From NCBI GenBank assembly GCA_038116745.1, contig JAYODW010000023.1, positions 12,509-76,508 of the forward strand: 64,000 nt of DNA, read 5' to 3'. A program made the position numbers and the translations under genes. Shown here one piece after another: positions 36,188 through 44,422 of this stretch. The stretch is from JAYODW01 sp038116745. GTDB taxonomy: Bacteria; Pseudomonadota; Gammaproteobacteria; Ga0077536. The notes below the pieces were generated by a model. The model was not told the DNA's origin. It worked only from the letters and a program-made list of their open reading frames with translations, and searched no databases. Every line of letters starts with the position of its first letter. Within the stretch, counting starts at the first letter, position 1.

Positions 36188-36850
36188 TCCGGATCTCTCA
36201 AACGTGGTGCCTGGGAAGCTGGCATCGACTGCGACGGCAGCTCAGTCGCTCTTGATGCGGTGCAATGTAGTTCAGCGCAGCCGTAACAATTTGTTTTCAA
36301 AAGCGAAAGAGCATGGATATTTTGAACGACTGGTTGCCCCAGCCGAGCCGGCTGGGATCACAGGCAAGCGTTCATTACAGGATTATGACAGCGTTCAGCC
36401 AGCGAGTGTCTGTGAGCGCCAGAAGGCTTTCCTGTCACAGAGCTTTCATCTGTGGTCCGTAGAATCCTGGGCCTATGAACATCCGGCGAACCTCGATGAC
36501 AGCGCCCTCGAAACAGACACTGGAGCGCGTGGTAGCAGTTTGCTGGCCGCACCTCACGCCAACCGTTGCTCAGCAGACAGCATCTGGTACAGCGGTTGTC
36601 TGCGACACGAGGTCCCTTGCCAGGGTGCTGACGCAGGTGGTTGAGACCTCCGGCCCGCAAACCGCGATGGCCCGGTACATGGCGGCTTTGTGGATCCAGA
36701 AGTCTTCCAGAACAAGCGCTCCCGGGATTCCGGAAGCGCGCCTGGTTACCTGGTCTTCTGGGCTGGGGCGAGTACGTTGAATCCAGCGCGCGACTTCGGC
36801 GTTGGTTCGCGATCGATCATGAACGACAAGGTGCAACCGGGAAATCCGTC
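36188..36850. other. 663-base interval without a supported gene
   Basis: It lies between the start of the TonB2 operon and the 3' end of an acyl-CoA dehydrogenase gene. The part nearest 36188 must carry the promoter of the TonB2 operon; an AT-rich stretch at about 36285-36330 is the likely location, but no box is convincing. Open frames at 36204-36644 (+) and 36570-36836 (-) have no good ribosome site and no family resemblance. It could hold a decayed gene. Confidence 0.5.
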
Positions 36851-37990
36851 TCAGGCGGCGTAGCTCCGGGCACAGAACTCGGCCCGCGCCGCGTCGCTGT
36901 CGCCGAACAGCTGGTGGAGCATCATCAGGCGTTTCGCGTAGTGACCGATGTCGAGTTCGTCAGTCATCCCCATGCCACCGTGCAGCTGAATGGCTTCGGC
37001 GCCAACCTCACGGCCGCGACGCCCGATGAATGATTTCATGGCGGCGAGCGTCGCCGGCGCGGAGTCCTCGTCCTGCTGGTATTCGCAGATGGCGCGGTAG
37101 AGCATGGAGCGCGACTGCTGCGCGGCGATGAACATATCGACCATGCGGTGCTGCAGGGCCTGAAAACTGCCGATGGGCGTCCCGAACTGGCTGCGCGTTC
37201 GCGCGTATTCCACGGTTTTTTCGCCGAGGATTTCGATAATGCCGAGAGCCTCCGCGCAGCTGGCGATACGTGCTTCCTGGACCACGGGCTCCAGCAGTGC
37301 CCAGCCGCAGCCGGGCGCACCGAGCACCGCGTCAGCCGACAGGGTCACGTTATCGAAGGTGATCTGTGCGGCGCGGCTGCCGTCCATCATCGGCACCGCC
37401 TGGCGGTTGACGCCCGGTAGGTCGCCAGGGACGAGAACCAGGCTGATGCCTGCAGAGTCGCGGGTCGCCCCGGTCTCTCGCGCGGTGACCACGAGACTGT
37501 CAGCTGCAGCGCCGTTGCTGACCAGAGCCTTGCTCCCGTTAAGGAGCCAATGCTCTCCGCGCCGCTCCACGCGGGTTTCGACGTGACACAGGTTCTGCCG
37601 GCCGTGGCGTTCGTGGGCCGCGAGCGCGCCCTGATGTTCACCGGCCATGATCGCGGGCAGGACGCTTTCCACCGCAGCAGCATTGCCGCTGCGGGCGATG
37701 AGCTGACCAGCGAGCAGAATGGTGTCCCTGAAGGGTTCCAGCACCAGCGCGCGGCCAAAGGCTTCCATCATGAGCGCTGTATCCTCGATGCGCCCGCCGT
37801 AGCCGCCCAAGGACTCAGCGATCGGTACAGTCAGCCAGCCGAACTCGGCAAACTGCTGCCAGTGCTCTGTGCTGAAGCCTGATGCGGTGCCGGCAATCCT
37901 GCGCCGCTCGGCGAAATCGTAATTGGACTCAAGGTATCGGGTGACGCTGTCTTTAAGCAGCGTCTGCTCTTCGTTGAGAGAGAAATCCAT
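36851..37990 (-). CDS. Acyl-CoA dehydrogenase
   Basis: A 379-residue acyl-CoA dehydrogenase: FSLNEEQTLLKDSVTRYL start, middle beta domain with GSKALVSNGAAADSLVVTAR, and the C-terminal helix region SQFGTPIGSFQALQHRMVDM and QLHGGMGMTDELDIGHYAKRL. The catalytic base cannot be fixed by eye. Pairs of such genes often encode heteromeric dehydrogenases for steroid or branched acyl-CoA side chains; this one starts 12 nt after its partner. Confidence 0.93.
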   Translation of the reverse strand: MDFSLNEEQTLLKDSVTRYLESNYDFAERRRIAGTASGFSTEHWQQFAEFGWLTVPIAESLGGYGGRIEDTALMMEAFGRALVLEPFRDTILLAGQLIARSGNAAAVESVLPAIMAGEHQGALAAHERHGRQNLCHVETRVERRGEHWLLNGSKALVSNGAAADSLVVTARETGATRDSAGISLVLVPGDLPGVNRQAVPMMDGSRAAQITFDNVTLSADAVLGAPGCGWALLEPVVQEARIASCAEALGIIEILGEKTVEYARTRSQFGTPIGSFQALQHRMVDMFIAAQQSRSMLYRAICEYQQDEDSAPATLAAMKSFIGRRGREVGAEAIQLHGGMGMTDELDIGHYAKRLMMLHQLFGDSDAARAEFCARSYAA

Positions 37991-38001
37991 ATGCCGTACC
38001 C

Positions 38002-39183
38002 CTAGAGACCGAGGATCGCTTTGGCGATGATGTTTTTCTGTACCTCGTTCGAGCCGCCGTATATGGAAGCCGCGCGACCGTACATGTAGCGCACCCGCGC
38101 CTGATCGCCGAAATCGTGATCCAGCACCTCTGCCGGCAGGTCTTCAGCGAGGGCGCCGCCGTACAGCCCGGCGATATCCATGAGCAGCGTCTGCAGCGCC
38201 TGCTGGATCTCCGTGCCTTTGATCTTCAGTACCGACGATTCCGCACCGGGCGCCCCGCCGCTTGCGACGGATGCAAGGACGCGTAGCTCGGTGTATTCGA
38301 GCGCCATCAGCTCCTGTTCGACGTCAGCCAGGCGGCGCTGAAAGTCGAGGTCGGCAATGAGCGGCTCGCCGTCCTTCAGCTCTGAGTGGGCCAGACGTTT
38401 GATGCGGGCGAGCTCGCGCTTGCTGTCGGCTATCCCCGCGATCGCCGTGCGCTCGTGGCTGAGCAGCGCTTTTGCATAGGTCCAGCCCTTGTTTTCGTCC
38501 CCGATCAGATTCCCTATCGGGACCCGGACGTCGCGGAACTCGACCTCGTTCAGGCTGTGGTGCCCGTCGATAGAGATGATCGGATTCACCGTAATCCCGG
38601 GCGTAGTCATGTCGATCAGCAGGAAGCTGATCCCCTGCTGCGGGCGGGCCGCTTCGGTGTCGGTGCGCACCAGGCAGAACATCCAGTCGGCGAGGTGCGC
38701 ATAGCTGGTCCAGATCTTGGCGCCGTTGACCACATAGTCATCGCCGTCGCGCACTGCGCGGGTTTTCAGGGATGCCAGGTCGGAGCCCGCGCCGGGTTCA
38801 GAGTACCCCTGGCACCACCAGTCCTCAGCCGAGAGGATGCGGGGCAGGAATGTGGCCTTCTGATCATCCGAACCAAAGGTGTAGATGACCGGGCCGACCA
38901 TTTTGAGTCCGAAGGGAAACACATCCGGGATCTCGAGCGCCGAGCGCTCGTGGTCGAAGATGAAGCGCTGGGTGTCGCTCCAGCCGGTGCCGCCACAGGC
39001 CTGTGGCCAGCCGGGCGCAGCCCAGCCCTGTTCATTGAGACGCTGGATCCAGGCGGTCATCCCGGACTTATAGGTGTCCGGCGCCGCCATGCGGGCGCGC
39101 ATGTCGGGGGTGAAGGCTTTCTGCAGGAAGCTGCGGACCTCTGCCTGGAAAGCGCGCTCTGCGTCAGAAAAACCAGTGTGCAC
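38002..39183 (-). CDS. Acyl-CoA dehydrogenase (partner of the downstream one)
   Basis: A 393-residue acyl-CoA dehydrogenase with FAD/substrate motifs WWCQGYSEPGAGSDLASL, GAKIWTSYAHLADWMFCLVRT and the C-terminal YGGSNEVQKNIIAKAILGL. GGAGG precedes a GTG whose complement ends at 39183, better than the TTG upstream at 39210. Pairing with a second, differently sized dehydrogenase in the same operon resembles FadE heterodimers acting on steroid or alicyclic CoA esters; this is inference. Confidence 0.93.
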   Translation of the reverse strand: MHTGFSDAERAFQAEVRSFLQKAFTPDMRARMAAPDTYKSGMTAWIQRLNEQGWAAPGWPQACGGTGWSDTQRFIFDHERSALEIPDVFPFGLKMVGPVIYTFGSDDQKATFLPRILSAEDWWCQGYSEPGAGSDLASLKTRAVRDGDDYVVNGAKIWTSYAHLADWMFCLVRTDTEAARPQQGISFLLIDMTTPGITVNPIISIDGHHSLNEVEFRDVRVPIGNLIGDENKGWTYAKALLSHERTAIAGIADSKRELARIKRLAHSELKDGEPLIADLDFQRRLADVEQELMALEYTELRVLASVASGGAPGAESSVLKIKGTEIQQALQTLLMDIAGLYGGALAEDLPAEVLDHDFGDQARVRYMYGRAASIYGGSNEVQKNIIAKAILGL

Positions 39184-39301
39184 GACGCCGGACCTCCATT
39201 CGGTAAACAAGAGACAGGATTCAAGCGGTACGCGCCGCTCAGGTCAACGGATCTGCTGCTGAAGGAGCGGCGGCGGCACACGCACCGCCGCGCGTTGCAG
39301 C

Positions 39302-39721
39302 TCAGTCGTTCATTTCGCGCCGACTGTAATCCCAGAACACGCGCAGCATGGCGCGCGGGAGCTCGTCTCCCCTGGCCCCGGGGGCGCGCAGTTCGCGATA
39401 CAGGGCTTCGAAGTCCTCTTCTGACGTGGTGCGGCAGGCCATCGACCAGTCGGAGAAGATGCGCTCCTGGCCCTCGCCGACATGCATCTGCACGACGCCG
39501 TGATGACGAGGGTCGGATTCAATGCGCCGGTAGAGATCGGTCACCGCGCGCGCAGGCCCCTCCAGGCATTGCATGAATTTATCGCCTGCGCACAGCAGCA
39601 CACCGGTGATGCTGCGTGAGCGGTTGTGGTCGCGTGCTTTTTCTAGCAGGGCCTCGCGCGCTTCATCCGAAAACGGGGTGCTCGCCAGGCTGATGTAGAT
39701 GATTCGATGGAGCGGGTTCAT
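39302..39721 (-). CDS. Stand-alone BLUF-domain blue-light photoreceptor
   Basis: A 139-residue short BLUF protein. With the ATG at 39721 (GGAG nine bases upstream) the key flavin-site residues are Tyr9 in RIIYIS, Asn33 in DHNRS, Gln51 in KFMQCLEG, Trp92 and Met94 in FSDWSM. Each is offset by exactly 12 from AppA Tyr21, Asn45, Gln63, Trp104 and Met106, so a working FAD photocycle is predicted. About 40 C-terminal residues follow with no output domain, so it must signal by protein contact. An alternative ATG at 39736 adds five residues. Confidence 0.92.
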   Translation of the reverse strand: MNPLHRIIYISLASTPFSDEAREALLEKARDHNRSRSITGVLLCAGDKFMQCLEGPARAVTDLYRRIESDPRHHGVVQMHVGEGQERIFSDWSMACRTTSEEDFEALYRELRAPGARGDELPRAMLRVFWDYSRREMND

Positions 39722-39775
39722 CAGTGTGTTCTCCATCGGTCCATCGATATCATCCCGTGCGGTAACTGATTGCGA

Positions 39776-40564
39776 TCAGCGCGTACGTTTCAGCGTGTTC
39801 TGGTCGAAATCGCGGTCGTCCAGGCCCGTTTTAAACTCATAGGAGTCCCACAGCAGCTCAGTGCTCTTGTCGGTCTGGTGATTGACCATGTTCATGCGGC
39901 CGGGGCGCCAGAACTGATCCAGGTATTGTTTCCAGTCGGAACTTTCCAGCGTCTTGAGCAGCGCGTCCTTGCGATCGTAGAAATCGATTTTAACGGCCTG
40001 ATACATCTCCTTGTCGAGCCAGACGACCTGCCGGGTGTAGCCAGAATTTTCATACACCGGAAAGGCCTCGATCACGAAGCAATCGCGGCCGTTGAGGGCT
40101 TCCTCACGCAGAAACTTGTAGGTGTATTTCTCCACCTCCTGAGAGGTCAGGTCCTCGTAGGCGAATTCGCTGCCCATGAAGGGGCCTGATTTGTTGGCCG
40201 ACGCGATGCGCTTCACGCGCTTGAGCGCGGGCAGGTAGAGCCACTGGTCGTCCGGCGTCAGCGCATGGGTGTAGCTCAGAAAAGCAGTGCCCTTGATGTC
40301 TTTGGGCGAGTCGAAGACCGACAGGCTCTTGTCGCCGTCGTCTGTCACCTCGAGCGTTTTCAGGCGGATTTCGCGGTCGCTGGTTTCGCCCTGGGCATTG
40401 CGCAGAGTCATTTTCATCGCAGCAGTCGCGTCGACCCAGCCGGTATCCCGGCGGTCCGCTTCCTGCACGATAGCGAGGCCTTTCTCTTCCGGTGTTTCTG
40501 CCGGGCTGCTAAGCGGCAACAGGACGACCAGCAGGGCCGTGAGGGCTGTCGTTGGATGACGCAT
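39776..40564 (-). CDS. LolA-like outer-membrane lipoprotein-sorting protein
   Basis: A 262-residue periplasmic protein with a signal peptide (TTALTALLVVLLPLSSPAE) and the LolA-like (PF17131-type) sheet: MKMTLRNAQGETSDREIRLK, WLYLPALKRVKRIASANK, GSEFAYEDLTSQEVEKYTYK. Such proteins accompany RND/MMPL transporters and probably carry a lipid or lipoprotein from the pump. The start lies inside the end of the RND gene (56-nt overlap); GAGGAG precedes this ATG. Confidence 0.88.
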   Translation of the reverse strand: MRHPTTALTALLVVLLPLSSPAETPEEKGLAIVQEADRRDTGWVDATAAMKMTLRNAQGETSDREIRLKTLEVTDDGDKSLSVFDSPKDIKGTAFLSYTHALTPDDQWLYLPALKRVKRIASANKSGPFMGSEFAYEDLTSQEVEKYTYKFLREEALNGRDCFVIEAFPVYENSGYTRQVVWLDKEMYQAVKIDFYDRKDALLKTLESSDWKQYLDQFWRPGRMNMVNHQTDKSTELLWDSYEFKTGLDDRDFDQNTLKRTR

Positions 40565-42863
40565 GGATGTCTTTCTCCTCAATTTTCATGATCAGTGGGG
40601 GTAACAGGAAGAACGTACCGAGCAGGGCGATACCGATGATCACCGCAGCCAGCAGGCCCATCCCCGAATTCAGCTCCAGGGCGGATGTCGCCAGCACACC
40701 GAAGCCCACCACCAGAGTGCTGGTGGTGATGGTGAGTGCCCGACCGACGGTGCGGAACGCATAGCGCACGGCGGCCGTCGGATCGAGGTCCTTTTCACGC
40801 CGGGCGCGCAGGTACTTCGACAGGAAGTGAACGGCGTTGTCGACAATGATGCCGAAGCTCATGCCGACGACCAGAGACAGTGACAGACCGACCTCTCCGT
40901 CGAAGATCCCCCAGAGCCCGAAGCTGACGGCAGCGGGGGCAAGATTAGGCAGCAGGCTGACGACGCCGATCCGTGGCGAGCGCAGCGAGACGATGAGGAT
41001 CCCGGAAATGAGGATCAGCGCGACGCTGTTGCCGAACAGAACGGCGCGGATGTTGCGGTAACCGATGTGGGAGAACATCAGGATGGTGCCCGCAACGCTG
41101 GTTTCCTCAACAGATTCCAGGTTCTCGTCGGCCCAGGCCAGCGCGGCCTCGCTGAACTGAATCATCTCGTTGCTGGTGATGTCGCGCAGGATCATTGACA
41201 CCCGCGTGGCCGACTTGTCGACGTTGATCTGGTTGTTCAGGTCAAGGCCGTAAGGCAGGGACATTTCGTAGAGCAGCAGGTACTGCGCGGCGAGATCGCG
41301 ATCTTCAGGCAGCTTGTAATAGTCCTGCTCGTCGGCGTGCATGTTTTTGTTGAGTCGTTTCATGATGTTGGTGAAACGATCGACGTGAACCACTTTGGGC
41401 TGTTGCTCCACCCACTGTGCAAAGCGCTCGACATCGTTCAGGAACTTCGGATCGGAGATCCCGCCTGAAGAGCCGGCATTGAGCGACGCATCGATAATGT
41501 AGATCCCGGTGAGGTTCTCCATCATGAAATCGGTGTCGTTGCGGAATGGGATCGACTTGCCGAAGTAGTGCACGAAGTTGTCGTTAAGCTCGTTGCGCGG
41601 AATGTTTGCCACCAGCAGCACGATCACCACAGCGCACGTCCACAGCAGGGCCTTACGCTTGCGGATGACGAAATCGGCCAGCCGATCCATCCGACCGTAG
41701 TCATCTTCTTTCTGCGCCCGGGCCCGTGCCGGGACCAGCGTCATGAACGCCGGCAGGAAGGTGACGGTCAGCAGGAAAGAGACCACGACGCCGACCGAGA
41801 CCATATTGCCGAGATGCCGGAAAGGCGGCACTTCGGAGAAGTTCATGGTGAGGAATCCAATGGCGGTCGTGATGCTGGCGAGAAACACCGGCTGCAGATT
41901 GATGCGCAGGCTTTCCTCCATCGCCGCAACCTTGTTCTTGCCCTGCTTCAGGTCATGGAGATAGGTGGTCAGAAGGTGGACGCAGTTCGCCACCGCCACG
42001 GTGAGAATGATGATCGGCGCTGACGTCGACTGGCCGGTCATGGGAAAACCGAGGAAACCACCGGCGCCAAGCGAGGCGAGGATCGAGCCGGTGATGATGA
42101 CTACGGTGGCAAAGGTGCCGAAGAAGCCTCCGACGAGGATCGCGATGATGGCGATCATCATGCCGAAGCTGATCGGGACAAGTACGGTAGAGTCGCGCAT
42201 CGCCGTTTCGGTGAAGGCGTTGTCCATGAGCACCATGCCGGTCAGGTAGACATTAATGTCCGGGTGCTTCTCGACGAACTTCGCAACCACATCGCGGGCG
42301 AAGGCGGTGATCTCCAATGTCGACATGGTGCGTTGACCATCAGGGATCTGCACCGTGACCGCGACCGCGGTGACCGAGGCGTCCTTATTAATGAGACGGT
42401 CGAGCAGGGCGGGCTCAGTCAGGGTGGCCTGGCGCGCTTTGGCGAGCGCGTCATCGCTGAGGTCCGGCGCATCCTTGACCATGTCGCGGACCACGAGGTC
42501 GTCTTCGAACGCCTCGGTGAACTGGAAGTTGGTGATGGAATCGACCCGGTTTGAGTAGGGCAGCTGCCAGGCTTCGGTGGTGAGCTCTTCGATGGCTTTC
42601 AGGGTGTCGCGCTTGAACACCACTTTGTCGCTGGGCGCGAGAACGAACACCACGTTATCGGCTTTGGAGAACGTGCGCTCCATGGTTTCGAACGCACGTA
42701 GCTGCGGGTTGTCCTTGCTGAAAAAGACCCGATAGCTGGAGTCGAAGTAAAGCCGACCCATGCCCACGCTGAGGCCCCCGACCAGCGCGGCACTCAGCAG
42801 CATGACAACCGTCCTGTTGTTAACGACCCACTTCGCAAAAGCGGCCTCGAAGCCTTTCATCAT
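40509..42863 (-). CDS. RND-superfamily (MMPL/HpnN-like) transporter
   Basis: A 784-residue inner-membrane protein with twelve predicted helices in two repeats: helix 1 (VVMLLSAALVGGLSVGMG), a periplasmic domain, helices 2-6 (around 220-390), helix 7 (LLWTCAVVIVLLVANIP) and helices 8-12 ending LLAAVIIGIALLGTFFLLPP. The conserved GMSFGIIVDNAVHFLSKYL is typical of MMPL/patched-type exporters of lipids or hopanoids. It is cotranscribed with the LolA-like gene and probably repressed by the adjacent TetR protein. Confidence 0.92.
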   Translation of the reverse strand: MMKGFEAAFAKWVVNNRTVVMLLSAALVGGLSVGMGRLYFDSSYRVFFSKDNPQLRAFETMERTFSKADNVVFVLAPSDKVVFKRDTLKAIEELTTEAWQLPYSNRVDSITNFQFTEAFEDDLVVRDMVKDAPDLSDDALAKARQATLTEPALLDRLINKDASVTAVAVTVQIPDGQRTMSTLEITAFARDVVAKFVEKHPDINVYLTGMVLMDNAFTETAMRDSTVLVPISFGMMIAIIAILVGGFFGTFATVVIITGSILASLGAGGFLGFPMTGQSTSAPIIILTVAVANCVHLLTTYLHDLKQGKNKVAAMEESLRINLQPVFLASITTAIGFLTMNFSEVPPFRHLGNMVSVGVVVSFLLTVTFLPAFMTLVPARARAQKEDDYGRMDRLADFVIRKRKALLWTCAVVIVLLVANIPRNELNDNFVHYFGKSIPFRNDTDFMMENLTGIYIIDASLNAGSSGGISDPKFLNDVERFAQWVEQQPKVVHVDRFTNIMKRLNKNMHADEQDYYKLPEDRDLAAQYLLLYEMSLPYGLDLNNQINVDKSATRVSMILRDITSNEMIQFSEAALAWADENLESVEETSVAGTILMFSHIGYRNIRAVLFGNSVALILISGILIVSLRSPRIGVVSLLPNLAPAAVSFGLWGIFDGEVGLSLSLVVGMSFGIIVDNAVHFLSKYLRARREKDLDPTAAVRYAFRTVGRALTITTSTLVVGFGVLATSALELNSGMGLLAAVIIGIALLGTFFLLPPLIMKIEEKDIHASSNDSPHGPAGRPVAA

Positions 42864-42889
42864 GTGCTGGTTTTCCTGGGGTTAGGGGT

Positions 42890-43510
42890 TCAGTTTTCGG
42901 CTGCGTTCCGGGGACGCAGGCCGTTCAGGATCAGTCTGACGATACCTTCGACCCGGCGCTCGAACTCCGTGCGGTCAAACAGACCGACAAACAGCGGTAC
43001 GTCAAAAAACATCAGGGTGCTGTAGATGTCGCGAGCGGTGCTCGAGAGGTCCGTGACCGCCAGTTCTCCGCGCGCCATGCCGCCCGTCAGGATCCCGCCG
43101 ATCAGCTCGTAATGCACGGCGAGCTTTTCGTGCACCAGCGCGGGGCGTTGGCGCATGATGGTCGCCACCAGCTCGCCTATCTTGGAGTCCTTGCCGGCCA
43201 GCGCGTGGCTGTCGTCCACCAGCTCCCTGGCGTAGGCCATCAGTTTCTCAGCAGCACTTTTTCGCGGATCGGCGAGGTGTCGGCGGAGTCGTTCGAAGCG
43301 CTCGTTCATGCAGCGTGATGCGCATTCCGCGGCGATTTCTTCCTTGTTCGCAAAATAGCGATACAGGTTTGCCGCTGACATACCCACGTCTTCCGCGATC
43401 TCGGCCATGGTGGTCTTGTGATAGCCGTAATGGATCAGGCGTTCCTGCGCTGCATCGAGGATGCGGTCGCGCGGTTCAGCCGGGGGCGGCACGTGTGCTG
43501 GTGAGGACAT
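42890..43510 (-). CDS. TetR-family transcriptional regulator
   Basis: A 206-residue TetR protein with the N-terminal helix-turn-helix (RILDAAQERLIHYGYHKTTMAEIAEDVGMSAANLYRYFANKEEI split over helices 1-4) and a ligand-binding C-terminal domain (ELVATIMRQRPALVHEKLA). It is the first gene of the TetR-RND-LolA-like unit (27 nt before the RND start), and a perfect dyad lies 48 bp upstream, so it probably represses its own operon until a lipid-like ligand binds. Confidence 0.93.
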   Translation of the reverse strand: MSSPAHVPPPAEPRDRILDAAQERLIHYGYHKTTMAEIAEDVGMSAANLYRYFANKEEIAAECASRCMNERFERLRRHLADPRKSAAEKLMAYARELVDDSHALAGKDSKIGELVATIMRQRPALVHEKLAVHYELIGGILTGGMARGELAVTDLSSTARDIYSTLMFFDVPLFVGLFDRTEFERRVEGIVRLILNGLRPRNAAEN

Positions 43511-43558
43511 GAGGCTCGGAGTGAGTCCTTTTTACGGCGAGCTTGCGAGGGTGAATAT

Positions 43559-43573
43559 TGAATATTTTATTCA
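43559..43573. promoter_or_regulatory. Candidate TetR operator
   Basis: TGAATA-TTT-TATTCA is a perfect dyad with six-base arms; a further TGAATATT copy overlaps its left end (43552-43559). It sits in an AT-rich island 48 bp upstream of the TetR start, where the promoter should be, between TetR and the cupin gene. Regulation is inferred from position. Confidence 0.5.
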
Positions 43574-43702
43574 GTGTTCCTGTTGGAAAGCCAGCGATCA
43601 TCGGCTATCCCGAAACTGCAGCGCTTCCGTCAGGGCGTTTTCGAGGCGGAATGCACGGTGTGGCGGCAGAGGGCAACGGCAGCCGGGCGCCGACGAGGAA
43701 GC

Positions 43703-44398
43703 TCAGAGGTATCGCGCGGCCGGTGTTTCTATCTCGATAACAAGCAGATCGTCGCTGCAGGTCCGCAGTCGCTCGCCAAAATGCACCTGATTGACGAGCG
43801 CAGCGCCCGCCTGCAGGCGCTGCGTGGATGCCGAGTCTTGGTCCAGTTCCAGCCACCCGGAGGCGATGTAGGCACAGTGGAAATCCGGGCTGCTGTCGCG
43901 CTGCGCCAGTAGGCCCGGCGCACGCAGCGCGCGGGCCGCGATGCGGCCTCCGCTCAGGGTCTCCAGACCGAAGTGACGACAGGCCGGTTCCTCAACAGGC
44001 GCAGGAGCATCGTCTTTGCGCAGGAGCACAATGTGCTCAGCTTCCCCGTCACACATGGGTTTCTGCGTGACGAGCAGGAGCAGCTCGAGACCGTCGCCGG
44101 CATCGATTTCTCTATGGGTAGGCGCGTTGAAAGCGGGCACAACGGTGCCGGGGCCGAGGTGCTCCACCCCCAGTGCCTGAAACTCGACATCAAGCCAGCC
44201 CTTGAGGACATAAGCCAGAGAGAAACGCTCGTCGTGGCGGTGCAGCGCATCCACCCTGGCGCCCTCGGGCGAGATGCGGATAACAGCGAGGGTGTACTCG
44301 CCGTTGGTGGCCGCGGCGATATCCAGCTCGCGGACCTCGATGCCGGGCGCCGCGGTTGCGAAGTCTCCCTTGGTATGCGTGATGGTCTGACTGCGCAC
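43703..44398 (-). CDS. Two-domain cupin protein
   Basis: A 231-residue bicupin. The first cupin (about 20-115) has HRHDERFSLAYVLKGWLDVEF, a metal-type histidine motif, and the second (about 140-225) has CAYIASGWLELDQ with weaker metal residues. Function is unknown; it may bind a small metabolite. The start is a GTG ending at 44398; it lies 24 nt downstream of the STAS-hydrolase gene on the same strand, suggesting cotranscription. Confidence 0.75.
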   Translation of the reverse strand: MRSQTITHTKGDFATAAPGIEVRELDIAAATNGEYTLAVIRISPEGARVDALHRHDERFSLAYVLKGWLDVEFQALGVEHLGPGTVVPAFNAPTHREIDAGDGLELLLLVTQKPMCDGEAEHIVLLRKDDAPAPVEEPACRHFGLETLSGGRIAARALRAPGLLAQRDSSPDFHCAYIASGWLELDQDSASTQRLQAGAALVNQVHFGERLRTCSDDLLVIEIETPAARYL

Positions 44399-44422
44399 GG
44401 CTGATGCTGCTCCGGGAAGGGT

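Noticed and set aside
36204..36644. Open frame of 146 codons on the plus strand, continuing in frame past a TGA at 36642-36644
   Set aside because: I considered a second UGA-containing gene. The residues before and after the TGA show no domain, no ribosome site precedes the ATG, and the composition is not protein-like.
36570..36836. 88-codon frame on the minus strand in the same interval
   Set aside because: Start would be a TTG without ribosome site, and no family resemblance is seen.
38386..39576. 396-codon plus-strand frame opposite acyl-CoA dehydrogenase and BLUF genes
   Set aside because: Spans two well-supported genes on the other strand and has no domain.
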